Shown here one piece after another: positions 22,167 through 29,134 of a stretch of 44,304 bases of DNA. The translations under genes and the position numbers were made by a program. How positions within the stretch are numbered: position 1 is the first letter of the stretch; each line of letters starts with the position of its first letter. This stretch comes from a virus, in IMG/VR virus record IMGVR_UViG_3300042559_000190, positions 1-44,304 of that record; one strand, given 5' to 3'. A model generated the notes under the pieces. That model worked only from the letters and a program-made list of their open reading frames with translations, did no database searches and had not been told where the DNA came from.

Positions 22167-22304
22167 ATGTCTGACAACCCAAACAAATACGCTCGTCGTA
22201 TCAAGATTGGGCGACCCAATATTGGCAACGAAAACAAGGTTGAGACCATCGGTCTTGGCAATCTGGAAGTAACCACCATTTATGGCAAACGAACTGACGT
22301 ATGA
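22167..22304 (+). CDS. Small hypothetical protein between portal and scaffold
   Basis: The product has 45 residues starting MSDNPNKYARRIKIGRPN and ending IYGKRTDV; strand-rich and basic. The ATG at 22167 follows GGTCGAG; an in-frame ATG at 22083 would run through the portal end. It overlaps the scaffold start by 23 bases. Function unknown. Confidence 0.55.
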   Translation: MSDNPNKYARRIKIGRPNIGNENKVETIGLGNLEVTTIYGKRTDV

Positions 22305-23046
22305 TCCAACTGACTATGATGCACCTGAATTCTCTCCTGAAGAGATTGAGGCACTGAGGGTTGGTGAACAACTTGCTGCTGAACAAGAAGCACTTCTTGC
22401 TGGCAAGTACCGTGATGCAGAAGAGCTTGAGCAAGCTTACCTAGAACTACAACGTAAGCTTGGTTCTCGGGATGACACCGAGCAAGTTGCTGAGGATGAC
22501 CCGCAGCAGACTGATGACGAGGAAGAAGAGCTTACCTACGACAGCTCTATCCTTGATGCAATCTTGCAGCAAGCTGCTAGTGGTGAGTTTACTGACGATG
22601 TCTTGGATGCTGTAGAGCAACTCTCTGCAGCCGAAGTCATTGACATGTTCTTGGAGAGGGATCCTGTAAATGGTGTTGCACCTCTCAGTGAGAATGATGT
22701 AGCCGAATTCCAAGACATGGTTGGTGGCCAACAAGCCTACAACGACATGGTGATGTGGGCTGCACAAAACCTACCTCAACAAGAAGTTCAGGTCTTTGAC
22801 CAAGTGATGGAACGTGGTGATCCCCAAGCGATCTACTTTGCTATCCAATCCTTGTCTTACCGCTACCAGGATGCACAAGGCTATGACGGAGAACTCCTGA
22901 CGGGTCGTGCTCCTGCTGTTGGTGGTGAAGGTTTCCGATCTCAAGCAGAGGTGGTAAGAGCAATGAGTGATCCTCGTTACGACAACGACCCTGCTTACCG
23001 TCAGGACATCTTCGACAAGCTTGAACGATCTAACCTCCAATACTGA
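22282..23046 (+). CDS. Capsid assembly scaffolding protein (T7 gp9)
   Basis: The product has 254 residues, acidic, with a long helical region (EEIEALRVGEQLAAEQEALL, AEELEQAYLELQRKLGS) typical of scaffolds, and VGGEGFRSQAEVVRAMSDPR with DIFDKLERSNL at the C-terminus as in T7-like scaffolds. It guides prohead assembly around the portal and then leaves. Position between portal and capsid matches T7. Confidence 0.9.
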   Translation: MANELTYDPTDYDAPEFSPEEIEALRVGEQLAAEQEALLAGKYRDAEELEQAYLELQRKLGSRDDTEQVAEDDPQQTDDEEEELTYDSSILDAILQQAASGEFTDDVLDAVEQLSAAEVIDMFLERDPVNGVAPLSENDVAEFQDMVGGQQAYNDMVMWAAQNLPQQEVQVFDQVMERGDPQAIYFAIQSLSYRYQDAQGYDGELLTGRAPAVGGEGFRSQAEVVRAMSDPRYDNDPAYRQDIFDKLERSNLQY

Positions 23047-23060
23047 GGTGGTGTGATAAA

Positions 23061-23092
23061 AGGCTATCCCTCCTGCGAGTGGTGGATGGCCT
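23061..23092 (+). terminator. Hairpin after scaffold gene
   Basis: AGGCTATCC (23061-23069) pairs with GGATGGCCT (23084-23092) over 9 bases with one G-T pair. It follows the scaffold stop by 14 bases. There is no T-run, so it may attenuate or stabilise RNA rather than terminate. Confidence 0.45.
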
Positions 23093-23105
23093 ATATGTGT
23101 TGACG

Positions 23106-23134
23106 GAGATAAGAAAGTCCTTTGCTTCTATCTC
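23106..23134 (+). promoter_or_regulatory. Hairpin touching the rlpA-like start codon
   Basis: GAGATA (23106-23111) pairs with TATCTC (23129-23134), with an inner AAAG/CTTT. The 3' arm ends directly before the ATG at 23135 and the 5' arm holds the only GGAG sequence nearby. Ribosome access may be controlled by this fold, or the fold may bring the distant GGAG next to the start. Confidence 0.35.
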
Positions 23135-23431
23135 ATGCTACCTCTTCTAACAACTCTGTCGGTGATTAGTTCATGGTATGGTCCTGGTTTTCATGGTAAC
23201 CTCACTGCGAGCGGATCTCGATACAATCAAAACGGCCTTACTGCTGCTCATAAGACACTGCCGTTTGGAACCAGGCTTCGTGTCTGCTTGCAACGGTGTG
23301 TTGTGGTGACGGTCAATGATCGAGGACCCTATGCCCATGGCAGGGAACTTGATCTCAGTAAAGGTGCGGCTGATACTATCGGTCTCACTGCCTCTGGTGT
23401 TGGACGAGTCAAAGTCACACGACTCAACTAA
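23135..23431 (+). CDS. RlpA-like double-psi beta-barrel protein
   Basis: The product has 98 residues. After a short hydrophobic N-terminus (MLPLLTTLSVIS) comes the RlpA-type sequence SSWYGPGFHGNLTASGSRYN, then TAAHKTLPFGTRLRV, VTVNDRGPY and GRELDLSKGAADTIG. Cellular RlpA proteins bind or cleave peptidoglycan glycan strands lacking stem peptides. In the phage it may help cell-wall passage or lysis. It is unusual in lying between scaffold and capsid genes. The ASG and NDRGPY regions contain residues of the RlpA active site region. Confidence 0.82.
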   Translation: MLPLLTTLSVISSWYGPGFHGNLTASGSRYNQNGLTAAHKTLPFGTRLRVCLQRCVVVTVNDRGPYAHGRELDLSKGAADTIGLTASGVGRVKVTRLN

Positions 23432-23446
23432 CTACATAGCACAATC

Positions 23447-23623
23447 ATGGCACGTGCAAATCCCTTTGATCCGAAGGTCTCTTCGGTATCTGCTGTTCAA
23501 TATGTCACCTCCACTGCTGGCTCCGAAGCTTTTCGCAGTGCATATGGTGAAGCAAATCAAACCCTCACTGAACTGAGTCCCAAGGGTACAAAGGTTCAAG
23601 CTGGTGGTGCTGCCTGGACCTGA
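23447..23623 (+). CDS. Small hypothetical protein (58 aa) before capsid
   Basis: The product starts MARANPFDPKVSSVSAVQYV and ends QAGGAAWT, Ala/Ser/Thr-rich. ATG at 23447 lies 15 bases after the previous stop. No domain recognised; it may be a minor virion protein by position. Confidence 0.5.
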   Translation: MARANPFDPKVSSVSAVQYVTSTAGSEAFRSAYGEANQTLTELSPKGTKVQAGGAAWT

Positions 23624-23625
23624 TC

Positions 23626-23673
23626 ATGAAAGGTAAAGGTGGTAAAGGTGGTGGTGGCAAGAAAGGCTGCTGA
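23626..23673 (+). CDS. Gly/Lys micropeptide (15 aa)
   Basis: MKGKGGKGGGGKKGC begins two bases after the previous stop and ends just before the terminator. The extreme composition and the tight spacing suggest a real micropeptide, though chance cannot be excluded. The single terminal Cys and Lys-rich body could bind nucleic acid. Confidence 0.35.
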   Translation: MKGKGGKGGGGKKGC

Positions 23674-23685
23674 CACTTATTGATT

Positions 23686-23717
23686 AGGGGCACCTCAGAG
23701 TCGGACCCCTTTTCTTT
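23686..23717 (+). terminator. Intrinsic terminator before capsid gene
   Basis: AGGGG (23686-23690) pairs with CCCCT (23706-23710), followed by TTTTCTTTT. It separates the portal-scaffold unit from the capsid gene, which then has its own promoter region. Confidence 0.65.
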
Positions 23718-23758
23718 TGGCTTAGGCCGTCTACGGACGATACCCTTTGCCATTGACA

Positions 23759-23774
23759 GTTCGGAGAGACGAAC
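23759..23774 (+). promoter_or_regulatory. Short hairpin in capsid leader region
   Basis: GTTCG (23759-23763), loop GAGAGA, CGAAC (23770-23774), followed by an A-rich stretch. It lies about 95 bases upstream of the capsid start. Possible RNA processing or stabilising element. Confidence 0.35.
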
Positions 23775-23821
23775 AAAAAAACAAAACAACGCCGAATGCA
23801 CATGACTCCTTTGTCTTGTGA

Positions 23822-23843
23822 ATTCCTAACCGGTTAGGGAGAA
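23822..23843 (+). promoter_or_regulatory. Candidate phage promoter upstream of the capsid gene
   Basis: CCTAACCGGTTAGG (23825-23838) is a perfect 14-base palindrome that runs into GGTTAGGGAGA. The end TTAGGGAGA matches eight of nine bases of the T7 promoter end ATAGGGAGA. It sits 27 bases before the capsid ATG, after a terminator, where T7 has its strongest promoter. A palindromic operator is the alternative reading. Confidence 0.4.
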
Positions 23844-23869
23844 CCCAGAAACTTCTCTCTTTTCTAACA

Positions 23870-24886
23870 ATGGCTAACACCACTCAATCGCCTTTTGGCG
23901 TAATTAATAAGGCCGTACCCGATACTAATAAGTCTCGTGCATACGATACTAAGTACGGCACCTACCTGAAACTGTTCAGCGGCGAGCTGTTCAAGGCTTA
24001 TGAGGCTGCCTGTATCGCTAAAGGTACTGTGCAGAACCGTACCCTGAAGAACGGCAAGTCCCTTCAGTTCATCTTCACTGGCCGTATGACGGCAGATTAT
24101 CACACCGTGGGTACTCCTATCCTCGGTAGTGGTGATCCCCCGGTGGCAGAGAAGACCATCATTTGTGATGACCTGCTCGTGAGTTCTGCCTTCGTGTATG
24201 ACCTCGACGAAACGCTGGCACATTACTCCCTGCGTGGCGAAATTGCCAAGAAGATTGGTTATGCTTTGGCCGAAGCATACGACAAAAAGATCTTCCGCAC
24301 CATCGCCAAAGCTGCTCGTGAAGCTCACCCCATCACTGCTGCTCCTGGCCCTGAGCCCGGTGGTTCTGTGATCCAACTGGGTGTGCAGAAAGAGTACGAC
24401 GCTCAAGCTCTCGTTGATAGCTTCTTTGAGGCAGCTTCGATTTTGGATGAGAAGAACCTGCCCAAGCAGGGTCGCACTGCTGTGCTGTCCCCCCGTCAGT
24501 ACTACGCTCTCGTGTCGCAAGTCGACTCGAACATCCTGAACCGTGACTACGGTAACAATCAGGGTAACCTGAACTCCGGCGAAGGTCTCTATGAGATCGC
24601 CGGTATCACCATCAAGCGTTCCAATAACCTGCCTTTCCTGGCTGGTAACGTTGCCGCTGTGAGTGGTGAGAACAACAACTACTCTGGTGATTTCACCAAC
24701 CACTGCGGCCTCATCTATCAGAAGGATGCTGCTGGTGTGGTTGAGGCCATCGGTCCTCAAGTGCAAACCACCTCTGGTGATGTGTCCGTGCTGTACCAGG
24801 GTGATGTGATCGTTGGTCGCCTTGCCATGGGTTGCGGCACCCTGAACCCCGCTGCTGCTATTGAGCTGCAGTCTGCTCGTTCCTGA
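23870..24886 (+). CDS. Major capsid protein (T7 gp10)
   Basis: The product has 338 residues (T7 gp10A has 345), HK97-type fold family. T7-like features: FTGRMTADYHTVGTPILG, KTIICDDLLVSSAFVYDLDE, and RTAVLSPRQYYALVSQVDSN, with IAGITIKRSNNLPF in the C-terminal third. The gene has its own promoter/leader region and a strong terminator after the next gene, as expected for the most expressed protein. No frameshifted longer form was seen. Confidence 0.96.
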   Translation: MANTTQSPFGVINKAVPDTNKSRAYDTKYGTYLKLFSGELFKAYEAACIAKGTVQNRTLKNGKSLQFIFTGRMTADYHTVGTPILGSGDPPVAEKTIICDDLLVSSAFVYDLDETLAHYSLRGEIAKKIGYALAEAYDKKIFRTIAKAAREAHPITAAPGPEPGGSVIQLGVQKEYDAQALVDSFFEAASILDEKNLPKQGRTAVLSPRQYYALVSQVDSNILNRDYGNNQGNLNSGEGLYEIAGITIKRSNNLPFLAGNVAAVSGENNNYSGDFTNHCGLIYQKDAAGVVEAIGPQVQTTSGDVSVLYQGDVIVGRLAMGCGTLNPAAAIELQSARS

Positions 24887-24898
24887 GGTATTTAACCA

Positions 24899-25177
24899 AT
24901 GGCTAACCTTACTACTGCTGTTGGCGAGAATGGTGTCGCTGGCACCGTTAACTTTGCCACTCGCACCCGCACTGGTGCTTATGGTTCGACCTACATCGAC
25001 AACGGTAACCTGGCTGTCTCTGACAACCACGCTGTGCGTCGTTCTGTAGCTCGTACCAGCCGCTCTGCTCCTAACACTGCTTCTGGCGTGTTCTCGGAGA
25101 CTCAGGGCTTCCGTACTGCTTACTCTGGTGTTGAGGCTGATAGCCCTGCACTTGATGCCAGCCGTACTGCTGTCTGA
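24899..25177 (+). CDS. Small virion-type protein after capsid
   Basis: The product has 92 residues starting MANLTTAVGENGVAGTVNFA, Ala/Ser/Thr-rich. It lies 12 bases after the capsid stop and inside the same promoter-terminator unit, so it should be made in large amounts. A decoration or minor head protein is likely by position; cyanopodovirus Syn5 has head knob and horn proteins, but homology was not tested. Confidence 0.6.
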   Translation: MANLTTAVGENGVAGTVNFATRTRTGAYGSTYIDNGNLAVSDNHAVRRSVARTSRSAPNTASGVFSETQGFRTAYSGVEADSPALDASRTAV

Positions 25178-25186
25178 GTTTGATTG

Positions 25187-25212
25187 GGGGATCCTTCGTG
25201 GTCCCCTTTTTT
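25187..25212 (+). terminator. Intrinsic terminator after capsid unit
   Basis: GGGGATC (25187-25193) pairs with GGTCCCC (25200-25206) with one G-T pair around a CTTCGT loop, then TTTTTT. This corresponds in place to T-phi of T7, which lies after gene 10. Confidence 0.88.
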
Positions 25213-25242
25213 ATTTATCTATCGTTGATAACGATTCCCATT

Positions 25243-25863
25243 ATGCCTTTCCCCACAAGCTACGCGGACACCGAACTGGCCGCTGTGAATCAGATCCTAT
25301 CGGCTGTGGGTCAGGCCCCAGTCACTGAGCTGGATCAAGCCAACCCTGAAATCTCAATTGCATTCGACACCCTCATCCAATGCTCTCGTGAATGTCAGGC
25401 CGAAGGTTGGACGTTTAATACTGAACACAAGTATCCGCTGACACCAGACTCCAACGGTGAGATCGTACTTGCCAATAACATGTTGCAGGTTGATCTCTCA
25501 GATACCTACGAGAACCGTGGTACTGACGTAGTCCGTCGTAACGGCAAACTCTACAACACTATTCTCCATACCTTTATTTGGACTCAAGGTCAACCGATTG
25601 AGTGCGACATCGTATGGCTGTTTGATTGGAAAGATCTTCCCATCCCCTTTCGTGACTACATCGTAGCGCGAGCTTCCACACTTGTATGCATCAAGGTTGT
25701 TGGAGACAAGGATCAGTACACCATGCTGCAGCAACGGGAGACACTGCACCGAGCTGTCATCATGGAATATGAATGCAACCAAGGTGACTACACAATGTTT
25801 GGTTTCCCCAAAGGAGAGAACAACTACATCAGCTACCAGCCCTACCACACGCTACTCCGCTAA
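25243..25863 (+). CDS. Tail tubular protein A (T7 gp11)
   Basis: The product has 206 residues (T7 gp11 196). It contains TELAAVNQILSAVGQAPVTE and QCSRECQAEGWTFNTEH, typical of the family that forms the gatekeeper ring between portal and nozzle. ATG at 25243 is chosen over a GTG-type start at 25180, which would lie in the terminator. Confidence 0.93.
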   Translation: MPFPTSYADTELAAVNQILSAVGQAPVTELDQANPEISIAFDTLIQCSRECQAEGWTFNTEHKYPLTPDSNGEIVLANNMLQVDLSDTYENRGTDVVRRNGKLYNTILHTFIWTQGQPIECDIVWLFDWKDLPIPFRDYIVARASTLVCIKVVGDKDQYTMLQQRETLHRAVIMEYECNQGDYTMFGFPKGENNYISYQPYHTLLR

Positions 25864-28259
25864 TGACAGCAGCAACACAACGAATCCCTAACTTCCTTGG
25901 TGGTGTCTCTCAGCAGGTAGATGAGCGGTTGTTCCCTGGTCAAGTCAGGTCAGCACTCAATGCCTACCCTGATCCCACCTTTGGTTTATCCAAGCGTCCT
26001 GGTGGTCGGTTCATCAAAGAACTACGGGCAGCTAATAACACCATCATTGCTCCTGGTACATTCGACAATGCAGCATGGTTCTCCATCTTCAGGGATGGTT
26101 CAGAGCGGTATGTAGCTGCCTTGCTGGCAGGACAGATCAGCATCTGGAGTCTTGTGGATGGAGCCAGAAAGACTGTCACCACTGAGGGTTCCGCTGCTGC
26201 GTATCTTGTTGGTGGCAAGGATGACTTCAGCTTCTTGACGGTCAACGACTTCACTTTTATTACCAACAAGAACACGGTTGTCACCGCCCAGGCTGCTCCA
26301 GCTTTCACACCTCGAACAAAAGCAACAGTCCGCATTCTTTCAGTAGCTTACAGTTCTGAGTATGTTATTACCGTCAACGGTACCAACTACTCAACGCTCA
26401 CAAAGAACGCTGATGATAATGTTGGCGCTACTGATCCTCCCAAGAAGCTCCTGAATGCTGATGATATCCTCAATGCTCTACTGACTCAGCTCACTGCTGG
26501 AGGTGTGACTGCTACAAAGATCGGGACCTCCATTGAGATCTCCAGTAACAGTACTATTACTGTGACAGCGAAGGGCGACCAAGGTGGTGATGCACTCAAG
26601 GCTTATCAAGATACGGTTGACAATATTGCTAGGCTTGCCCAGGAAAGTATACACGGTAGGGTAGTAGAGGTAACCAACAGTGCTGCCAATGCTTCCAGTT
26701 ACTACGTGAGGTTTGTAGCCACTAATGGTGTCAGTGGTCCTGGTTTCTGGGAAGAGACAATCAAGCCTGGTATCAGTACTGGCTTGAATCCAGCCACCAT
26801 GCCTCATGAACTTGTGAGGAATGCCAATGGCAGCTTTACTGTACGACCTGCGACATGGGAGCCACGACTTGTTGGAGACGATGAATCCAACCAGCACCCA
26901 AGCTTTGTCACCAATACTATCCAGCATCTTTTCTTCTTCAACAACCGCCTTGGTTTTCTTACTGAGGACAACGTATCCCTAAGTCAAGCTGGAGAATACT
27001 TTAACTTCTACTTCACTACAGCCACTACACTTGTAGCATCAGATCCTATTGACATCTCTTGCTCTAGTGTAAAGCCTGCAGTGCTTCACGCTGTTATTCC
27101 TACTGCCCAGGGCTTGGTCCTGTTTAGTCAGCACCAGCAGTTTATGATGTCGTCAGAGAGTGGTGTTTGGACTCCCACTACCGTCTCTCTGAAATGCATT
27201 TCTAACTACGAGTGTGACCCAAAAGTACCACCTGTTGATCTAGGTACTACCTTAGCCTTTACCTCAAAGAACCAAAGCTACACACGTGTGTTTGAGATGA
27301 CAACACGTGGACAAAACGAGAATCCCATTGTTGTCGACCAATCCAAGATTGTTAACGAGTGGATTCCTGCAGGTAGAGAGCAGCTGGTCTCATCTCCACA
27401 AAACTCACTGCTAGCTCTTTCTGGTAGGGACAGTGATCTGCTTTATATGTTCCGTTTCTACGATGCGGGTGATGAGCGATCCATGGCTGCCTGGACAAAC
27501 TGGAAGCTTTCTGGTCGCATTCAACACCAGTCTATTAACGCGGATACCCTTTATGCAGTCACACTCCAGACATCAGGGTATGTGATTCAACAATACTCTC
27601 TTGTACAGAGTCCAATCAGTGCTGCTCTTGTCAGCAGTACCGGGGGTAAGTCAGACCCATATCTTGACCTTTGGTCTCAAGCGACTGGTACCTACAACAC
27701 TACCACCAGGACAACCAAGTACTACTTGCCCTTCCCCTATGACACTGGTCGTGAGGTGTGTCTGGTAACTGGTCCTAGTGGAGCCTACGTCTTTGCTGAC
27801 TCTGGATTTGTTCTATTTCCCACGGTAGCGACTGATGGTGGTGGAGCGTATGTTGAGGTACCTGGCAACCTTTCCAGTCAGAGCACCTATCTCGGCTACC
27901 CGTACCTGTATGAGGTAGTGCTTCCCCGTATCTTCTACCGTACAGACACAGGCAACGACTTTACAGCTTCGATAGTGATGTCCCGCTATAAGTTCTATAC
28001 GGGTCAGGGCAGTAACGTTAGCTTTATTCTCAAGTCCAATGGTCGCCCAGAGTGGGCAGAAGTTCAGACATCTAAAGAGGCTGACTTCTACAAGGCTAAT
28101 GATACCCCTATTGATCCTTACCACATCTACACTGTACCTATCATGCAGCGACCTGAAAACTTTATTCTCAAGCTGACATCAACGCTGCCTTTCCCCGTAA
28201 ACCTTGTTTCCCTGGTGTGGGAGGGACAATACTCTAAACGATTCTATTCGAGGGCATAA
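25863..28259 (+). CDS. Tail tubular protein B, nozzle (T7 gp12)
   Basis: The product has 798 residues (T7 gp12 794). It begins with RIPNFLGGVSQQVDERLFPG and includes DDFSFLTVNDFTFITNKN and HLFFFNNRLGFLTEDNVSLS, all typical of gp12. It forms the tail nozzle. The start overlaps the gp11 stop as TAATG. Confidence 0.95.
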   Translation: MTAATQRIPNFLGGVSQQVDERLFPGQVRSALNAYPDPTFGLSKRPGGRFIKELRAANNTIIAPGTFDNAAWFSIFRDGSERYVAALLAGQISIWSLVDGARKTVTTEGSAAAYLVGGKDDFSFLTVNDFTFITNKNTVVTAQAAPAFTPRTKATVRILSVAYSSEYVITVNGTNYSTLTKNADDNVGATDPPKKLLNADDILNALLTQLTAGGVTATKIGTSIEISSNSTITVTAKGDQGGDALKAYQDTVDNIARLAQESIHGRVVEVTNSAANASSYYVRFVATNGVSGPGFWEETIKPGISTGLNPATMPHELVRNANGSFTVRPATWEPRLVGDDESNQHPSFVTNTIQHLFFFNNRLGFLTEDNVSLSQAGEYFNFYFTTATTLVASDPIDISCSSVKPAVLHAVIPTAQGLVLFSQHQQFMMSSESGVWTPTTVSLKCISNYECDPKVPPVDLGTTLAFTSKNQSYTRVFEMTTRGQNENPIVVDQSKIVNEWIPAGREQLVSSPQNSLLALSGRDSDLLYMFRFYDAGDERSMAAWTNWKLSGRIQHQSINADTLYAVTLQTSGYVIQQYSLVQSPISAALVSSTGGKSDPYLDLWSQATGTYNTTTRTTKYYLPFPYDTGREVCLVTGPSGAYVFADSGFVLFPTVATDGGGAYVEVPGNLSSQSTYLGYPYLYEVVLPRIFYRTDTGNDFTASIVMSRYKFYTGQGSNVSFILKSNGRPEWAEVQTSKEADFYKANDTPIDPYHIYTVPIMQRPENFILKLTSTLPFPVNLVSLVWEGQYSKRFYSRA

Positions 28260-28262
28260 CCT

Positions 28263-29108
28263 ATGGCAATACTTGATACCCTGATTGATCTTGGGACTAG
28301 TTGGTTCGGGGCGCAATCAGAAGCCAATGCCAGGAATGCTCAGCTTGACCTTGAGTACGAGCAAGCTAAAAAGGTTTCCAAGTACAATTGGAAAGAGTCA
28401 CTCCGCGAATACAATTACTCAAAGCGCGGTGTCAAGATTCAGCGAAATAACATTGAGCAAGAGTACGCTTGGAGGGATGCCACTGCACAGCAGGACTACC
28501 GCTACCAGCTTGCTATTGCTGATGTAACCGATCGGATGAATCAGGCAGCCTATGCAAAGTCAGTGCAGACCTACGGGATGCAGCTTGGCTTTAACAATAT
28601 GGCAGCAGCTTCTGCATATGCTGCAGAGCAACGTAAGATCCAAGAAGCTGTAACTGAGATGTCCTTCCAGAACCAGGACATTACCATCCAAGCACTACAA
28701 GAAGCTGGTAACGTCCAGGCTAGTGGTGTATCTGGTCGATCAGCTGGTAAAGCTGTTCACGCTGTCCTTGCACAGGCTGGGAGGAACCAAGCAATCTTGG
28801 CTGAAAGCCTTGTTAGTGCTGAAGCCAACTTTAGACAGACTAACGACAAGATTACATCTGACAAGTATGGGGCAGATCTGCAGGCATTCGGGAACCTGAT
28901 GGTTAAACCGATTGCAAGCGCACGACCTGATGCTCCACTTTCTATGCCTCGTCCTAAACTTCAGAACCCAATGAGACCAAAGAAACCGCCTGGTCCGGTG
29001 AGAGGTGTGTCGGCAAGTGCTACTCCAGGAATCATTAAAGCAGTGGGTGATGCCGCCGTTGGTGTAAACAACTCTTTTGGAGCTGGCGGGAATATCAACT
29101 GGACATAG
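28263..29108 (+). CDS. Internal virion protein (T7 gp14-like)
   Basis: The product has 281 residues. The N-terminus (MAILDTLIDLGTSWFG) is followed by a long Ala/Gln-rich helical region and a Pro-rich C-terminal third. In T7, gp14 leaves the head first and makes the outer-membrane pore for DNA entry. It lies three bases after gp12, in the T7 order. Sequence similarity is weak; the call rests on position and composition. Confidence 0.75.
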   Translation: MAILDTLIDLGTSWFGAQSEANARNAQLDLEYEQAKKVSKYNWKESLREYNYSKRGVKIQRNNIEQEYAWRDATAQQDYRYQLAIADVTDRMNQAAYAKSVQTYGMQLGFNNMAAASAYAAEQRKIQEAVTEMSFQNQDITIQALQEAGNVQASGVSGRSAGKAVHAVLAQAGRNQAILAESLVSAEANFRQTNDKITSDKYGADLQAFGNLMVKPIASARPDAPLSMPRPKLQNPMRPKKPPGPVRGVSASATPGIIKAVGDAAVGVNNSFGAGGNINWT

Positions 29109-29134
29109 GTCTATTCAAATCGAACTAACAGAAA

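Noticed and set aside
23753-23758. Host sigma-70 promoter with -35 TTGACA upstream of capsid
   Set aside because: TTGACA is present, but no -10 box occurs 16-18 bases downstream; the A/C-rich sequence there does not fit.
23864-25030. Minus-strand 388-residue open frame opposite the capsid gene
   Set aside because: It lies fully antisense to the major capsid gene; its Val/Thr/Ser/His-rich sequence reflects the strong codon bias of capsid and not a real protein.
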